A stretch of DNA of 64,000 nucleotides from Neisseria weaveri (GTDB lineage Bacteria > Pseudomonadota > Gammaproteobacteria > Burkholderiales > Neisseriaceae). The stretch lies in contig NZ_LR134533.1 in NCBI RefSeq assembly GCF_900638685.1, forward strand, positions 930,001 through 994,000, in the 5' to 3' direction. The notes beneath the pieces were generated by a model. It did no database searches, had not been told where the DNA came from, and was given only the letters and a program-made list of their open reading frames with translations. A program made the translations under genes and the position numbers. Position 1 is the stretch's first letter. Each line of letters starts with the position of its first letter. Positions 10,550 through 22,845 of this stretch are shown here, one piece after another.

Positions 10550-12124
10550 ATGTCAAATCAATATCCATTCGAAAAATACTGGCAACAACCGGCAATCTAC
10601 TGGGCATTGGTGATACTGCTCGCTGCAGCCACGCCTTTGACATTTGCCCCTTACTACCATTTCTGGCTGATGCCCCTGCTGTTTGCGGCTTTCATACGCC
10701 TAACCGAGCTGCGTCCGCACTATGCGGTACGCAGCGCCTACCTGTTCGGACTGACTGCCTACGCCACCCAATTTTACTGGATACACACTGCCCTACACGA
10801 TGTTTCCGGCTTACCCAACATGTATGCCTTGCCGCTGACCCTGCTGCTCCCGGCATTTTTGGCACTCTATCCCGCGGCCTGTTTTTGGCTGTTGGAAAAA
10901 TTCAATGCACCGCGTACCCTCAAAATCGGCTTTATCTTACCGGTGCTGTGGACGCTCACAGAATTCGCACGCGAGCGCCTGCTTACCGGATTCGGCTGGG
11001 GCGCACTCGGCTATTCACAAATCAGCAACCACAGCCCGCTGTCCGGCTTTGCCCCTATCGGCGGTATCCATCTGGTTACCTTAACAACCGCCTTCACCGC
11101 CGCATGGTTAGTTTTACTCGCATACGGCGCAGGTAGGAAAAAAATCCAAATCACAGCAACAGCCCTGATTGTCGCAATATTGGCCATTGGTTATACCGCC
11201 AACCAGACCGAATTTACCCGGCCCAACGGAGAAACCAACAGCGTTGCACTCCTACAGGGCAACATCAAGCAAACATTAAAGTGGAACGAAGACCAAATCA
11301 TTCCCACCATCCAGCAATACTATGAACAAGTGGCACAAACACATGCCGACATCGTCATCATGCCGGAAACCGCCATTCCTGTTTTTCTGCAAGACCTGCC
11401 CGACGGTTTGATTAACCAGTTTGCCGATCAAGCCCAACGGAACGGCAGCGACCTTGCCATCGGTATCGCACGCTACACCGATAATGGAGACGGCTACCAA
11501 AATGCCGCCGTAAATCTAAGCGGCTACGATCCTGAGCAACCGGAGCCCCTACCCTACTACGCCAAAAACCATCTCGTACCTTTCGGCGAATACAAACCCC
11601 TACCGCAAATCACCGAACCGCTATACCGCTTAATGAATATGCCTTTGGCCGATTTCAAACGCGGCGGTACCGGGCAAACGCCTTTTCAAATGAAACAGCA
11701 GAAAGTTGCTTTTAACGTCTGCTATGAAGACGGCTTCGGCGACGAACTGATTGCCTCCGCCAAACAATCTACGCTGCTTGCCAACATCAGCAACATGGCT
11801 TGGTACGGCAAATCCAATGCCATGTACCAACACTTACAGCAATCACAAGCCCGCGCTTTGGAACTCGGCCGCTTTATGGTACGCTCCACCAATACCGGTG
11901 CAACCGCCATCATCAATCCGAAAGGCATGATAGTTGCAATTTCCGAACCCGATACCGCCACTATATTAGAAGGAAACATCGAAGGCTATACCGGAGAAAC
12001 ACCTTATATGAAGCTGGGCAGCTCTTGGCCGTTAATCATTATGCTCAGTTTAATGTCCGGCTTCCTGTTTATACGATACCGTAAGAAAAATACCGATGAA
12101 TCGTCTAAACCTATATCCCGATAA
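10550..12124 (+). CDS. lnt: apolipoprotein N-acyltransferase
   Basis: Attaches the third acyl chain to the N-terminal cysteine of lipoproteins in the inner membrane. Of 524 residues, the first about 210 hold six or so hydrophobic segments. From about 225 to 500 there is a nitrilase-like periplasmic domain, and a last membrane helix closes the protein. The catalytic triad is complete: Glu273 in MPETAIPVF, Lys339 in YAKNHLVPFGEY and Cys391 in NVCYEDGFGD. The C terminus is lysine-rich and cytoplasmic. No strong ribosome site stands before the ATG at 10550. In many proteobacteria lnt neighbours a CorC-type gene; none is seen here. Confidence 0.95.
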   Translation: MSNQYPFEKYWQQPAIYWALVILLAAATPLTFAPYYHFWLMPLLFAAFIRLTELRPHYAVRSAYLFGLTAYATQFYWIHTALHDVSGLPNMYALPLTLLLPAFLALYPAACFWLLEKFNAPRTLKIGFILPVLWTLTEFARERLLTGFGWGALGYSQISNHSPLSGFAPIGGIHLVTLTTAFTAAWLVLLAYGAGRKKIQITATALIVAILAIGYTANQTEFTRPNGETNSVALLQGNIKQTLKWNEDQIIPTIQQYYEQVAQTHADIVIMPETAIPVFLQDLPDGLINQFADQAQRNGSDLAIGIARYTDNGDGYQNAAVNLSGYDPEQPEPLPYYAKNHLVPFGEYKPLPQITEPLYRLMNMPLADFKRGGTGQTPFQMKQQKVAFNVCYEDGFGDELIASAKQSTLLANISNMAWYGKSNAMYQHLQQSQARALELGRFMVRSTNTGATAIINPKGMIVAISEPDTATILEGNIEGYTGETPYMKLGSSWPLIIMLSLMSGFLFIRYRKKNTDESSKPISR

Positions 12125-12282
12125 AAACACTCAAATTTTAAAAAACAATCAATTCGAAAAAACTACAAAATTTAACCTATCAAGTGTAGAATAATACAAA
12201 GAATTCCTGTCTAATAAACAAGCGGTATCGGATTAGCGATGCCATCACAAAGGCTTAATGCCTGACACAAAAGGAAAAATGA

Positions 12283-13140
12283 ATGACCATGAATCAAGCC
12301 TTCACATTACCCATCCCCAGCGGACACGGCAGTCTGGAGCAATACATTCATACCGTCAACAGCATTCCCATGCTGACACACGAAGAGGAAACCTCATTAG
12401 CAGAACGCCAACTTAAAGGCGATTTAGAAGCAGCAAAACAATTAATCTTGTCACACCTGCGCGTTGTAGTTTCCATCGCACGCGGCTATGACGGTTACGG
12501 CCTAAACCAAGCCGACCTGATTCAGGAAGGCAATATCGGGCTGATGAAAGCAGTCAAACGCTTCGAGCCTTCACGCGGAGCCCGTCTTTTCTCCTTTGCC
12601 GTACATTGGATCAAAGCGGAAATCCACGAATTCATCCTGCGCAACTGGCGTTTGGTGCGTGTTGCCACCACCAAACCGCAACGCAAACTGTTTTTTAATT
12701 TACGCAGCATGCGCAAAAGTCTGAGTGCCTTGTCTCCCAAAGAAGCGCAAGATATTGCCGATGATTTGGGCGTAAAACTTTCCGAAGTTTTGGAAATGGA
12801 ACAACGCATGACAGGCCATGATATTGCCATTATGGCCGACAATAACGACGACGAAGACAGCTTCGCACCGATTGACTGGCTGGCCGACAACGATACCGAG
12901 CCTACCCAGCAAATCGCACAAAAAGCCCACTATGCCCTGCAAACCGAAGGTCTGCAAAACGCTTTGGCACAATTGGACGACCGGAGCAGACGCATCGTCG
13001 AAACCCGTTGGCTGCAAGACGACGGCGGTATGACCCTGCACGAATTGGCCGACGAATATGGCGTTTCTGCCGAACGCATCCGCCAAATCGAAGCCAAAGC
13101 CATGCAAAAACTGCGCGGCTTCTTAGCAGAAGCCGGTTAA
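12283..13140 (+). CDS. rpoH: RNA polymerase sigma-32 heat-shock factor
   Basis: 285-residue group 3 sigma factor. Region 2 is seen in GLNQADLIQEGNIGLMKAVK and RLFSFAVHWIKAEIHEFI (about residues 70-120). The sigma-32-specific RpoH box QRKLFFNLRS begins at about residue 133. Region 4 ends in SAERIRQIEAKAMQKLRGFL. It directs RNA polymerase to heat-shock promoters, and groES-groEL follow only about 330 bases downstream with a fitting promoter. AAGGAA sits 6 bases before the ATG at 12283; a second ATG at 12289 is a weaker choice. A DUS terminator follows, so rpoH and groES are separate units. Confidence 0.97.
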   Translation: MTMNQAFTLPIPSGHGSLEQYIHTVNSIPMLTHEEETSLAERQLKGDLEAAKQLILSHLRVVVSIARGYDGYGLNQADLIQEGNIGLMKAVKRFEPSRGARLFSFAVHWIKAEIHEFILRNWRLVRVATTKPQRKLFFNLRSMRKSLSALSPKEAQDIADDLGVKLSEVLEMEQRMTGHDIAIMADNNDDEDSFAPIDWLADNDTEPTQQIAQKAHYALQTEGLQNALAQLDDRSRRIVETRWLQDDGGMTLHELADEYGVSAERIRQIEAKAMQKLRGFLAEAG

Positions 13141-13157
13141 TTCCTATTGATACACAC

Positions 13158-13187
13158 AAGGCCGTCTGAAAATTTCAGACGGCCTTT
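13158..13187 (+). terminator. DUS-pair terminator of rpoH
   Basis: AAGGCCGTCTGAAA faces its complement and runs into TTTT, 18 bases after the rpoH stop. Confidence 0.75.
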
Positions 13188-13338
13188 TCATATCAGAAAA
13201 TCTGATTTAGGCAATATCACACTTACATCATATTAGCGTATTTAATATAGCTGCATTAAATCTCAAAAACATCGTGTAAAAGCCGGCATCACCCTAATCC
13301 GGATAAAACGGTTTTCATAAAAAATTCACCCGTTCGGG

Positions 13339-13366
13339 CTTGAATTTATCCATTCCAACCTTATGT
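13339..13366 (+). promoter_or_regulatory. likely sigma-32 promoter of groES
   Basis: CTTGAA is followed after 14 bases by CCTTATGT, close to the sigma-32 pattern CTTGAAA / CCCATNT. It ends about 107 bases before groES. No CIRCE inverted repeat is visible. The rest of the gap 13188-13473 is AT-rich with no gene. Confidence 0.5.
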
Positions 13367-13473
13367 TAGATTCCATTCATTCCCTGCGCGGCCGACAAGC
13401 CGGCGCGTTTTATTTTGAATCCTGATTCACAGGTATTTGTTTTGATTTTAAATTTAATATTCGGAGAACACAC

Positions 13474-13761
13474 ATGACTATTCGTCCTCTGCATGACCGC
13501 GTTGTTGTAAAACGCTTGGAAGCTGAAGAAAAAACCGCATCCGGCATCGTATTGCCGGGCGCCGCAGCCGAAAAACCCGACATGGGCGAAGTGATTGCCG
13601 TAGGTGCGGGCAAAGTTGGTAAAGACGGCCAACGCCGTGCGCTGGATGTGAAAATCGGCGATAAAGTGATCTTCGGCAAATACAGCGGCCAAACCGTTAA
13701 AGCAGACGGCGAAGAGTTGCTGGTAATGCGCGAAGAAGACATTTTCGGCATCATAGAATAA
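13474..13761 (+). CDS. groES: co-chaperonin GroES
   Basis: 95 residues, the standard length. It has the N-terminal [20 protein letters not shown], the mobile loop [14 protein letters not shown] that binds GroEL, and [20 protein letters not shown] near the end. It forms the seven-subunit lid of the GroEL chamber in the cytoplasm. CGGAGAA precedes the ATG. Unusually, groEL does not follow directly: a gene for a secreted protein lies between them. Confidence 0.98.
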   Translation: MTIRPLHDRVVVKRLEAEEKTASGIVLPGAAAEKPDMGEVIAVGAGKVGKDGQRRALDVKIGDKVIFGKYSGQTVKADGEELLVMREEDIFGIIE

Positions 13762-13774
13762 GTACTGTACATTA

Positions 13775-15851
<2,077 letters not shown>

Positions 15852-15870
15852 AAGGCCGTCTGAAAAAACG

Positions 15871-15899
15871 AAAGTCCCGCATGAATGCGGGACTTTTTT
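15871..15899 (+). terminator. rho-independent terminator of groEL
   Basis: AAAGTCCCGCAT and ATGCGGGACTTT form a 12-base stem followed by a T run. It is 20 bases beyond the groEL stop and is not DUS-based. Confidence 0.9.
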
Positions 15900-16022
15900 G
15901 TTTTTATCTTACATATCGGTTTTTTTTCGAATGGTTAAAGAACATTCGTCTACAAGCCGTCTGAAAATCTAACTGCTTGGCTGATTCATTTCCCAACAGA
16001 AAATGCCTGTCAAAACTGCAAA

Positions 16023-16048
16023 AAGGCTAAGCCATCCGGCTTAGCCTT
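16023..16048 (-). terminator. terminator at the end of the envelope gene cluster
   Basis: AAGGCTAAGCC pairs with GGCTTAGCCTT around ATCC. On the minus strand it is followed by TTTTT. It ends transcription of lpxA, 46 bases after its stop. Confidence 0.8.
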
Positions 16049-16093
16049 CCCCTTCATCATTTTAACCGTACTGCCAATTTTTCAGACGGCCTC

Positions 16094-16870
16094 CTAACGG
16101 ATAATCCCTCTGGACGAAACTTCAAAGAAGTCTTTAAATACGGCCAATTCAGGTGCAGTCGAACTGAGTTTCAATACCTCTTCTTTAGCGGCTTCCAAAC
16201 CCAAACCTTGGCGGTACAGAACTTTATAAACATTTTTAATGTTGGCAATCTGCTCGGCGGTAAAACCGCGACGGCGCAAGCCTTCGGTATTCAAACCGGC
16301 CGGTTCGGCACGATAACCCGCCGCCATCACATAAGGCGGAACGTCTTTATGAACACCTGCGGCAAAAGCAGTCATGGCATGATCACCAATAATACAAAAC
16401 TGGTGAACCAGCGAATATCCGCCCAAAATCACCCAATCGCCAACGGTTACATGTCCGGCCAATGAAGCATTGTTGGCAAAAATCGTATGGTTGCCTATCA
16501 CACAATCATGAGCCAGGTGGACATAGGCCATAATCCAGTTGTCGTCACCGATACGGGTTTCTCCGATGCCGGTTACCGTACCCAAATTAAATGTCGTAAA
16601 TTCGCGAATGGTATTGTTGTTACCGATAATCAGCTTGGTTGGCTCATCACGGAATTTCTTGTCTTGCGGCACTGCACCCAAAGAGGCAAATTGGAAAATT
16701 TTATTATTTTCCCCTATGGTTGTATGGCCTTCAATTACAGTATGCGGGCCGATTTCCGTACCAGCACCGATCTGAACATTCGGGCCGATAACGGTATAAG
16801 CTCCGACTTTTACGGTGCTATCCAGTTCGGCCTTTGCATCAACAATTGCAGTCGGATGGATTAAGCTCAT
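16094..16870 (-). CDS. lpxA: UDP-N-acetylglucosamine acyltransferase
   Basis: First step of lipid A synthesis: moves a 3-hydroxyacyl chain from ACP to UDP-GlcNAc in the cytoplasm. 258 residues. The N-terminal two thirds is a left-handed beta helix of hexapeptide repeats ([20 protein letters not shown]). The active-site region [20 protein letters not shown] holds the catalytic His, and [12 protein letters not shown] lies in the helical tail. The frame opens further upstream to 16954, but the ATG at 16870 gives [11 protein letters not shown], the family start, with AAAGGA 7 bases before it. It is the last gene of the cluster; lpxB does not follow. Confidence 0.97.
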   Translation of the reverse strand: MSLIHPTAIVDAKAELDSTVKVGAYTVIGPNVQIGAGTEIGPHTVIEGHTTIGENNKIFQFASLGAVPQDKKFRDEPTKLIIGNNNTIREFTTFNLGTVTGIGETRIGDDNWIMAYVHLAHDCVIGNHTIFANNASLAGHVTVGDWVILGGYSLVHQFCIIGDHAMTAFAAGVHKDVPPYVMAAGYRAEPAGLNTEGLRRRGFTAEQIANIKNVYKVLYRQGLGLEAAKEEVLKLSSTAPELAVFKDFFEVSSRGIIR

Positions 16871-16889
16871 TTGGCTATCCTTTAAACAA

Positions 16890-16921
16890 AGGCCGTCTGA
16901 AACCGATTTTTTCAGACGGCC
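16890..16921 (-). repeat. DUS pair between fabZ and lpxA
   Basis: Facing uptake sequences around a 7-base spacer in the 56-base gap between fabZ and lpxA. It could act as a partial terminator inside the operon; no U tract supports full termination. Confidence 0.6.
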
Positions 16922-16926
16922 GCAAA

Positions 16927-17382
16927 TTACATCTCTACTGTGCGTTTTGCACACATGATTTCAGCTTCTACCGCCACTTGTCCATCCACTTTGGCCACTG
17001 CTTTGAATTTGCCGATACCGCGTTTGCTGGTTAGCAATTCCACTTCAAAAACCAATTGGTCGCCCGGAACCACCTGACGTTTGAAACGGGCGTTGTCGAT
17101 ACCGGCAAAGAAATAAATTTCCTCTTCCTTGCGACCACCTTCGCTCAAAATAGCCAATGCACCGCAAGCCTGAGCCAGTGCTTCGATAATCAATACGCCG
17201 GGCATAACCGGAAAATCCGGAAAATGCCCTTGAAAGTGCGGTTCGTTCATGCTGACGTTTTTAATGGCAGTCAGCGTTTTCATAGATTCGAATGCAGTAA
17301 TACGGTCGAGTAATAAAAACGGATAGCGGTGTGGAATCAGTTTCTGAATATCTTTGGCTTCAATAGGAAGGGTAATTTCCAT
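16927..17382 (-). CDS. fabZ: 3-hydroxyacyl-ACP dehydratase FabZ
   Basis: 151 residues, hot-dog fold. Dehydrates 3-hydroxyacyl-ACP in fatty acid elongation and so competes with LpxA and LpxD for the same substrate. The catalytic His is in [18 protein letters not shown] near residue 50, and the catalytic Glu in [11 protein letters not shown] about 15 residues on. The lpxD-fabZ-lpxA order is the classical arrangement. It begins 2 bases after the lpxD stop. Confidence 0.97.
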   Translation of the reverse strand: MEITLPIEAKDIQKLIPHRYPFLLLDRITAFESMKTLTAIKNVSMNEPHFQGHFPDFPVMPGVLIIEALAQACGALAILSEGGRKEEEIYFFAGIDNARFKRQVVPGDQLVFEVELLTSKRGIGKFKAVAKVDGQVAVEAEIMCAKRTVEM

Positions 17383-17384
17383 GA

Positions 17385-18446
17385 TTATTCCTTATTGTTG
17401 TCAGCGGATTGTGATGTTTCAAGTGCTTTCTCAAGCTGCTTGATGCGTTTGTTCATTTCGCTCAGATGGCGGATATGGACGGCGTTGCGCGCCCATTCTT
17501 TGTGCGTCTGCATCGGATACGGGCCGGCAATGTGCTGGCCGCTTTCTTTGATGCTGTGGGTAATGCTGCTGCCGCCGCCGATGGTGGTTTTATCGGCGAT
17601 TTCGATATGGCCGACTGTGCCGACACCGCCGCCGATAATACAATAATTACCGATGGTAACGCTGCCTGAAATCCCTGTTTTGGCAGCAATAACCGTATGC
17701 GAGCCGATTTTACAGTTATGGCCGATTTGTACCTGATTGTCGATTTTCGTACCGTTGCCGACTACAGTATCGCTCATGGCTCCGCGGTCGATATTGCTGT
17801 TCGAACCGATTTCTACATCGTCGCCCAACGTTACGCCTCCGGTTTGCGGAATTTTAAACCAGGAATCGCCTGCAAAGGCCAAGCCGAAACCGTCGGCACC
17901 AATGACGGCACCCGAATGGATTTCCACCCGATTGCCCAATGTGCAACCGTGATAAACCACGGCTTTCGGATGCATAAATACGCCATCGCCAAGTTTACAG
18001 CCATGCTCGATAACAGCTCCTGCCAGAATCCGGCAACCTTCGCCCAATACAGTATCGGCACCGATATAAACATGCGCTCCGATTTCGCAACTATCGGGAA
18101 CCACCGCACCCTCTTCAATTACCGCAGTCGGATGAATACCCGGAGCAGGTTCGACGATTGGGGAAAATAATCTGGCAACTTTTGCAAAATAAAGATAAGG
18201 ATCTGGAGCAATAATCAGGCTCCTACCGGCAAAATCATCTGCCACTTTGGCACTGACGATAACGATACCCGCCAAACTTTCTTTAACTTCTGCCGTATAT
18301 TTCGGATTTGCCAAAAAACTGATGTGGTTTTCCTTGGCTTCTGCCAACGGTTTTACCGCCTCAACGGCGATATCTGCACCGCGCTGCTCTCCACCCAATT
18401 TCCCGACAATTTGAGACAAGGTGTAGATTTGATTATTTGTTTTCAT
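17385..18446 (-). CDS. lpxD: UDP-3-O-(3-hydroxyacyl)glucosamine N-acyltransferase
   Basis: Third step of lipid A synthesis. Its 353 residues begin with a uridine-binding domain (about 1-100), as in [21 protein letters not shown] left-handed beta helix of hexapeptide repeats follows to about 315, and a helical tail [13 protein letters not shown] ends the protein. The likely catalytic His is in [12 protein letters not shown]. The order lpxD-fabZ-lpxA allows balanced control of lipid A and fatty acid flow. Confidence 0.96.
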   Translation of the reverse strand: MKTNNQIYTLSQIVGKLGGEQRGADIAVEAVKPLAEAKENHISFLANPKYTAEVKESLAGIVIVSAKVADDFAGRSLIIAPDPYLYFAKVARLFSPIVEPAPGIHPTAVIEEGAVVPDSCEIGAHVYIGADTVLGEGCRILAGAVIEHGCKLGDGVFMHPKAVVYHGCTLGNRVEIHSGAVIGADGFGLAFAGDSWFKIPQTGGVTLGDDVEIGSNSNIDRGAMSDTVVGNGTKIDNQVQIGHNCKIGSHTVIAAKTGISGSVTIGNYCIIGGGVGTVGHIEIADKTTIGGGSSITHSIKESGQHIAGPYPMQTHKEWARNAVHIRHLSEMNKRIKQLEKALETSQSADNNKE

Positions 18447-18481
18447 ATTTTACTGAGAGGCCGTCTGAAATTTGCAGATAC

Positions 18482-18994
18482 TTATTTTGCATTTAAAGCT
18501 TTAATCACACTGTCGGTAATATCAAACTTACTGTTTACATATACCGCATCCTGCAAGATTAAGTCATAGCCTTCTTTCTTGGCTAATTCGACAATGACCC
18601 GATTGGCATTTTGCTGTAAAGCGGCAAATTCTTCATTGCGGCGAAGGTTATATTCTTCCGCCAATTCAGCCTGTTGGTTTCTAAATACCCGAACCAATTC
18701 TTTCCATTCGGCGCTTAACTCTGCCCGCTCATTTTCCTGCAGCTTTCCTGATGTCAGTTTCTTCTCAAGATTCTCACCTTTTTCCTGCAACTTTTGTAAG
18801 GCTTGATAGCGGCTTTTAAATTCCCTATCCAGATTCTTTTGAATATTCTGCGCCTGAACGGATTCCAAATGGATACGCTCGGTGTTGATAAAGCCGAGTT
18901 TCTGCACACTTTCCGCCGCAAATGACGAAGCACTGATAACAAATCCTGCCATCAAAGAAGCAGTCAAATATGAAAAACGGGATACTGATTTCAT
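18482..18994 (-). CDS. skp: OmpH/Skp-family periplasmic chaperone
   Basis: 170 residues with a signal peptide ([20 protein letters not shown], ending ASSFA). The mature protein starts [15 protein letters not shown] and continues as a long charged coiled coil (about 45-115), as in Skp, where it forms the tentacles that hold unfolded outer-membrane proteins. The reading frame extends up to 19066, but the ATG at 18994 has AAAGGA 6 bases upstream and the signal peptide. It sits directly behind bamA, with which it cooperates. Confidence 0.92.
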   Translation of the reverse strand: MKSVSRFSYLTASLMAGFVISASSFAAESVQKLGFINTERIHLESVQAQNIQKNLDREFKSRYQALQKLQEKGENLEKKLTSGKLQENERAELSAEWKELVRVFRNQQAELAEEYNLRRNEEFAALQQNANRVIVELAKKEGYDLILQDAVYVNSKFDITDSVIKALNAK

Positions 18995-19094
18995 AAATAA
19001 TCCTTTTGCTTGTTTCGGCATCAAGGAAAACTCCTGTTCCAAATCTCTGCCTTGGAAACAGTTCACAAGGCAGAGAAATAAGGAATATTAATTT

Positions 19095-21488
19095 TTAGAA
19101 TGTTGTACCCAACTGGAATTGGAAGCGTTGGATTTCATCATATTTTTTCTTCTTCAGCGGATAAGCATAACTGAATTTCATCGGCCCCAACGGAGACAAC
19201 CACGTTAAAGCCGCACCGGAAGAGTAACGCAATTCGTTTTTGAACGTAGACTTATGGGTCGTACCTAAACCGTAGAAATTCTGCTTTTTACCGCCACGCA
19301 ATTCGCTACTGTTGTCATCATAAGTTTTGCCGTCCCACACACTGCCGGCATCGGCAAACAGGCTCAAGCGGACAGTACGGGAATCTTTGATACCCGGCAT
19401 CGGAAACAGCAATTCAGCAGACACATTGGCTTTTTTGTTACCACCGTAACTGATGACGCTGCCGTCTTCATCGAATACTTTCGGCCCTAAGGTACCGCTT
19501 TCATAACCACGTACCGATCCCAAGCCGCCACTATAGAAGTTTTCAAAGAACGGCAGTTCTTTGGTTTTACCGTATCCGTTGGCATAGCCGACTTCTCCGC
19601 CTAACATCAAAGTAAAGGTTTTATTGATTGGGAAGAACCAGTTTTGATTATGCACTAAGCTATAGTATTGCAAACGGCTGCCCGGCAAACCGACTTCACC
19701 GTTAATGCCGGTAATATAACCGCGTGTCGGCCATAAAGCACTGTCGGTTTTATTACGGCCCCAGCCGATATTACCTTTATATACCCAACCTTTGAATTTG
19801 CCGATGCCGCTGGCGTGGTCACCATAATCACGGATAAAGTCGCGGTAACGTTTCGGTGCGCTCTTGTAGGTGTTAACCGTCATATGTTCCGCACCTAAAC
19901 CGAAATTAACACGGTCATACTCGGTTACAGGCACACCCATACGCAAACCTCCGCCGATAGAGGACGTTTTGTATTGCTGTACGGTTGAAGAAGCTTTACG
20001 CGGATCAAAAACCTTACCGTACACGTCGTAGCCCAAACTCACACCATCAGGCGTAAAATAGGGGTCGGTAAATGACAAAGAAACGTTTTGCGTGGTTTTA
20101 CTTCTCGATGCACGGGCCGCAACGGATTTACCGGTACCGAACAAGTTGTCTTGCGCTACGCCCAAAGCCATCACCAAACCGGTTCCTTGAACCCAACCGG
20201 CACTCAAATCAATCGAGCCTGTCGAACGTTCGTTCACGCTCATGTCCAAATCTACTTGGTCGGGCGTACCGGCAACAGGGCGGGCTTCAAATTTCACGTC
20301 ATCGAAATAACCCAACAATTCCACACGTTCTTTCGAGCGTTGCAGTTTTGAAGTGTCATAAGGTGCTGCTTCCATTTGACGCAGCTCGCGACGAATCACT
20401 TCATCGCGCGTTTTATTGTTACCGCTGATGTTGATTTCATTTACATAAACTTTGCGGCCGGGTTCGACATGCAATACAAAATCGACAACTTTGGTTTCCT
20501 GATTCGGCATAGGCTGTACATTAACTTCGCTAAACGCATAGCCTGCACTACCCATGGCCGTCTGAATTTCCTGAAGGCTGTCGACCATTTTTTCACGTTC
20601 GTACCATTTACCTTCTTTCATTGTCAGCAGCTTATATAAATCTTCTTTCGGTACTTCGCGCGTGTCGCCTTCAATTTTGACTTTACCCCAACGGAAACGC
20701 TCACCTTCGCTAACGGTTACTTTAATCGTCTGCTTAGTTTTGTCTTCATTGGTTTGGATATCCGTATCGACGATGTGGAAAGCAAAATAACCGTTGTTTT
20801 GATAAAAATCGGTGATTCTTTCCATATCTTGAGCGAATTTCTGCTCATTGAATTGGTTGCTCTTGGTTAACCAAGTAAAGAGACCGCCATCGCTCAAAGA
20901 CATTTGGCGACGCAGTTTACTGTCTGAATAGCGTTCGTTACCTTCAAAATCAATTTCGGTAATTTTCGTACTTTCGCCTTCTTCGATTTTAATATCGACA
21001 GAAACACGGTTTCGTGCCAAACGGTTGACTTCAGGAGTGATTTTTACGGATTGCTTACCGCGCCCTAAATATTCCTGCTTCAAGCTGGCAATCGCTTGGT
21101 TCAATTTTGCCTGATCAAAAGGCTGGGATTGTCCCAAACCGAAAGCATCCAAATTTTTCTTAATCGCATCATTGGGCAGAATTTTTGCACCGCTGACGGT
21201 CAAGCTGTTAATGGTAGGACGTTCGACCACTGTCAACAACACTTGATTATTCATGGTTTCAACACGCACATCATCAAAGAAACCGGTTGCATACAGGTTT
21301 CTGATGATTTCATCGCTGAGGCCGTCTGTAAAAGTATCGCCTACTTTAACCGGAAGATAATTGAATACCGTACTCGGTTCGGTACGCTGCAAACCTTCAA
21401 CACGAATATCCTGAATTGTAAAATCTGCCAAAGCCAAAGGAGAAAGGCTCAACAGCATTAAGGTTGAAGCAATGTGTTTTAGTTTCAT
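19095..21488 (-). CDS. bamA: outer-membrane protein assembly factor BamA (Omp85)
   Basis: 797 residues. After a signal peptide ending in ALA come five POTRA domains (about 22-425) starting with FTIQDIRVEGLQRTE. A 16-strand beta barrel follows (about 430-797), ending in phenylalanine (FQFQLGTTF) as outer-membrane proteins do. The loop-6 motif is present as VRGYESGTLGP. It is the core of the machine that inserts barrels into the outer membrane, first described as Omp85 in Neisseria. Only 3 bases separate it from rseP, so the two are co-transcribed. Confidence 0.98.
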   Translation of the reverse strand: MKLKHIASTLMLLSLSPLALADFTIQDIRVEGLQRTEPSTVFNYLPVKVGDTFTDGLSDEIIRNLYATGFFDDVRVETMNNQVLLTVVERPTINSLTVSGAKILPNDAIKKNLDAFGLGQSQPFDQAKLNQAIASLKQEYLGRGKQSVKITPEVNRLARNRVSVDIKIEEGESTKITEIDFEGNERYSDSKLRRQMSLSDGGLFTWLTKSNQFNEQKFAQDMERITDFYQNNGYFAFHIVDTDIQTNEDKTKQTIKVTVSEGERFRWGKVKIEGDTREVPKEDLYKLLTMKEGKWYEREKMVDSLQEIQTAMGSAGYAFSEVNVQPMPNQETKVVDFVLHVEPGRKVYVNEINISGNNKTRDEVIRRELRQMEAAPYDTSKLQRSKERVELLGYFDDVKFEARPVAGTPDQVDLDMSVNERSTGSIDLSAGWVQGTGLVMALGVAQDNLFGTGKSVAARASRSKTTQNVSLSFTDPYFTPDGVSLGYDVYGKVFDPRKASSTVQQYKTSSIGGGLRMGVPVTEYDRVNFGLGAEHMTVNTYKSAPKRYRDFIRDYGDHASGIGKFKGWVYKGNIGWGRNKTDSALWPTRGYITGINGEVGLPGSRLQYYSLVHNQNWFFPINKTFTLMLGGEVGYANGYGKTKELPFFENFYSGGLGSVRGYESGTLGPKVFDEDGSVISYGGNKKANVSAELLFPMPGIKDSRTVRLSLFADAGSVWDGKTYDDNSSELRGGKKQNFYGLGTTHKSTFKNELRYSSGAALTWLSPLGPMKFSYAYPLKKKKYDEIQRFQFQLGTTF

Positions 21489-21491
21489 AAG

Positions 21492-22841
21492 TTATCCAAA
21501 CAAACGGTTTATATCGTTGAAAAAAGCCACCAACATCAACATTAACATAACCATTAAACCCAAGCGGGTACCTATCATCTGTATGCGCTCGCTTAACGGC
21601 CGTCCTCTAATCCACTCGAGGGTATAATACACCAAGTGCCCGCCGTCCAAAACGGGAACGGGCAACAAATTCATTACTCCGAGGCTAACGCTGACCAATG
21701 CCAAAAATTCCAAATAACTCTGTATTCCGATAGCCGCAGTCTTACCTGCCACATCTGCAATGGTCAAGGGGCCGGAAATATGATTCAGCGAAGCCTGTCC
21801 GGTAACCAGTTTACCGAAAAATTCCACCATCATCACAATATAACTGCGGGTTTTCTCTTCGGCCATCTGAAAAGCAGCGGTTACAGACGGCATATAACTG
21901 TAACTGATTTGTTTGTTCCAAGCTTCATCGGGCTTCGCTGCCAATCCTACCTTACCGATCAGCGTCCCGTCTGCCAGCTCTTCCGAATCGGGACGCAGTT
22001 GGGTTTGCAATATATTACCGTTGCGGCGGTAATCAACAGTTAAGGCTTTGCCGGGGCTGCTGCGGAAAACGGTAACCCAATCTGCCCAACCGCCGGAAGC
22101 CGCACCGTCAACAGCAAGCAATTCATCATTTTCTTTCAAGCCCGCTCTATCTGCCGCACTTTCAGGCACAACCGCGCCGATACGGTTGGTAATCTTAAAC
22201 GGAGACAAACCGATATGGCCTTGTTGTTGGACAACTTTATCGGCCTCACTGCTGCCTGCAATGTCTATCGTCCGAACAGCTTCCTTACCCTGTTCAGTTT
22301 TAACGGCAACCTCTACTTTGGCAGATTCCAAGTTAAAAACAATTTCGGTTCTGGCATCTTGCCAAGTGCGCACCGGCTTATTATTAACGGCTACGATAGT
22401 ATCGCCAACCTGAAAACCGGCCTTCGCAGCCACACTGACGGGCTCAACCGTTCCGACCACCGGCTTGATCTCGGTTACGCCGAATAAAAAACTGAAAGCA
22501 AACAGTAAAACAGCCAAAATCAAATTTGTCAGCGGGCCGGCTGCCACAATAGCAATCCGCTTGGCCGGGTGCTGTTTGTCGAAAGCATAGGGGATATCCG
22601 CTTCCGCAACATTTCCCTCACGGGTATCAACCATTTTCACATAACCGCCGAGCGGAATCGGTGCCAAGCACCATTCGGTATCACCACGCTTTTTCTTTAG
22701 AAACGGCGTACCGAAACCGACACTGAACCGAACCACTTTCACACCGCATAAACGCGCGACGATATAATGGCCGAACTCATGCAGACTGACTAAAATCAGA
22801 ATGGCAACAACAAAAGCCAATACAGTAATCACAACTTCCAT
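21492..22841 (-). CDS. rseP: site-2 zinc protease RseP
   Basis: 449-residue inner-membrane metalloprotease. HEFGH at residues 21-25 holds the zinc-binding histidines and catalytic Glu, and [16 protein letters not shown] near 385 gives the third ligand. Two PDZ-like domains (about 120-280) lie in the periplasmic loop. Four membrane helices are expected. In E. coli it cleaves the sigma-E anti-sigma factor and leftover signal peptides; the target here is not shown. It lies 4 bases after dxr. Confidence 0.96.
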   Translation of the reverse strand: MEVVITVLAFVVAILILVSLHEFGHYIVARLCGVKVVRFSVGFGTPFLKKKRGDTEWCLAPIPLGGYVKMVDTREGNVAEADIPYAFDKQHPAKRIAIVAAGPLTNLILAVLLFAFSFLFGVTEIKPVVGTVEPVSVAAKAGFQVGDTIVAVNNKPVRTWQDARTEIVFNLESAKVEVAVKTEQGKEAVRTIDIAGSSEADKVVQQQGHIGLSPFKITNRIGAVVPESAADRAGLKENDELLAVDGAASGGWADWVTVFRSSPGKALTVDYRRNGNILQTQLRPDSEELADGTLIGKVGLAAKPDEAWNKQISYSYMPSVTAAFQMAEEKTRSYIVMMVEFFGKLVTGQASLNHISGPLTIADVAGKTAAIGIQSYLEFLALVSVSLGVMNLLPVPVLDGGHLVYYTLEWIRGRPLSERIQMIGTRLGLMVMLMLMLVAFFNDINRLFG

Positions 22842-22845
22842 TTCC

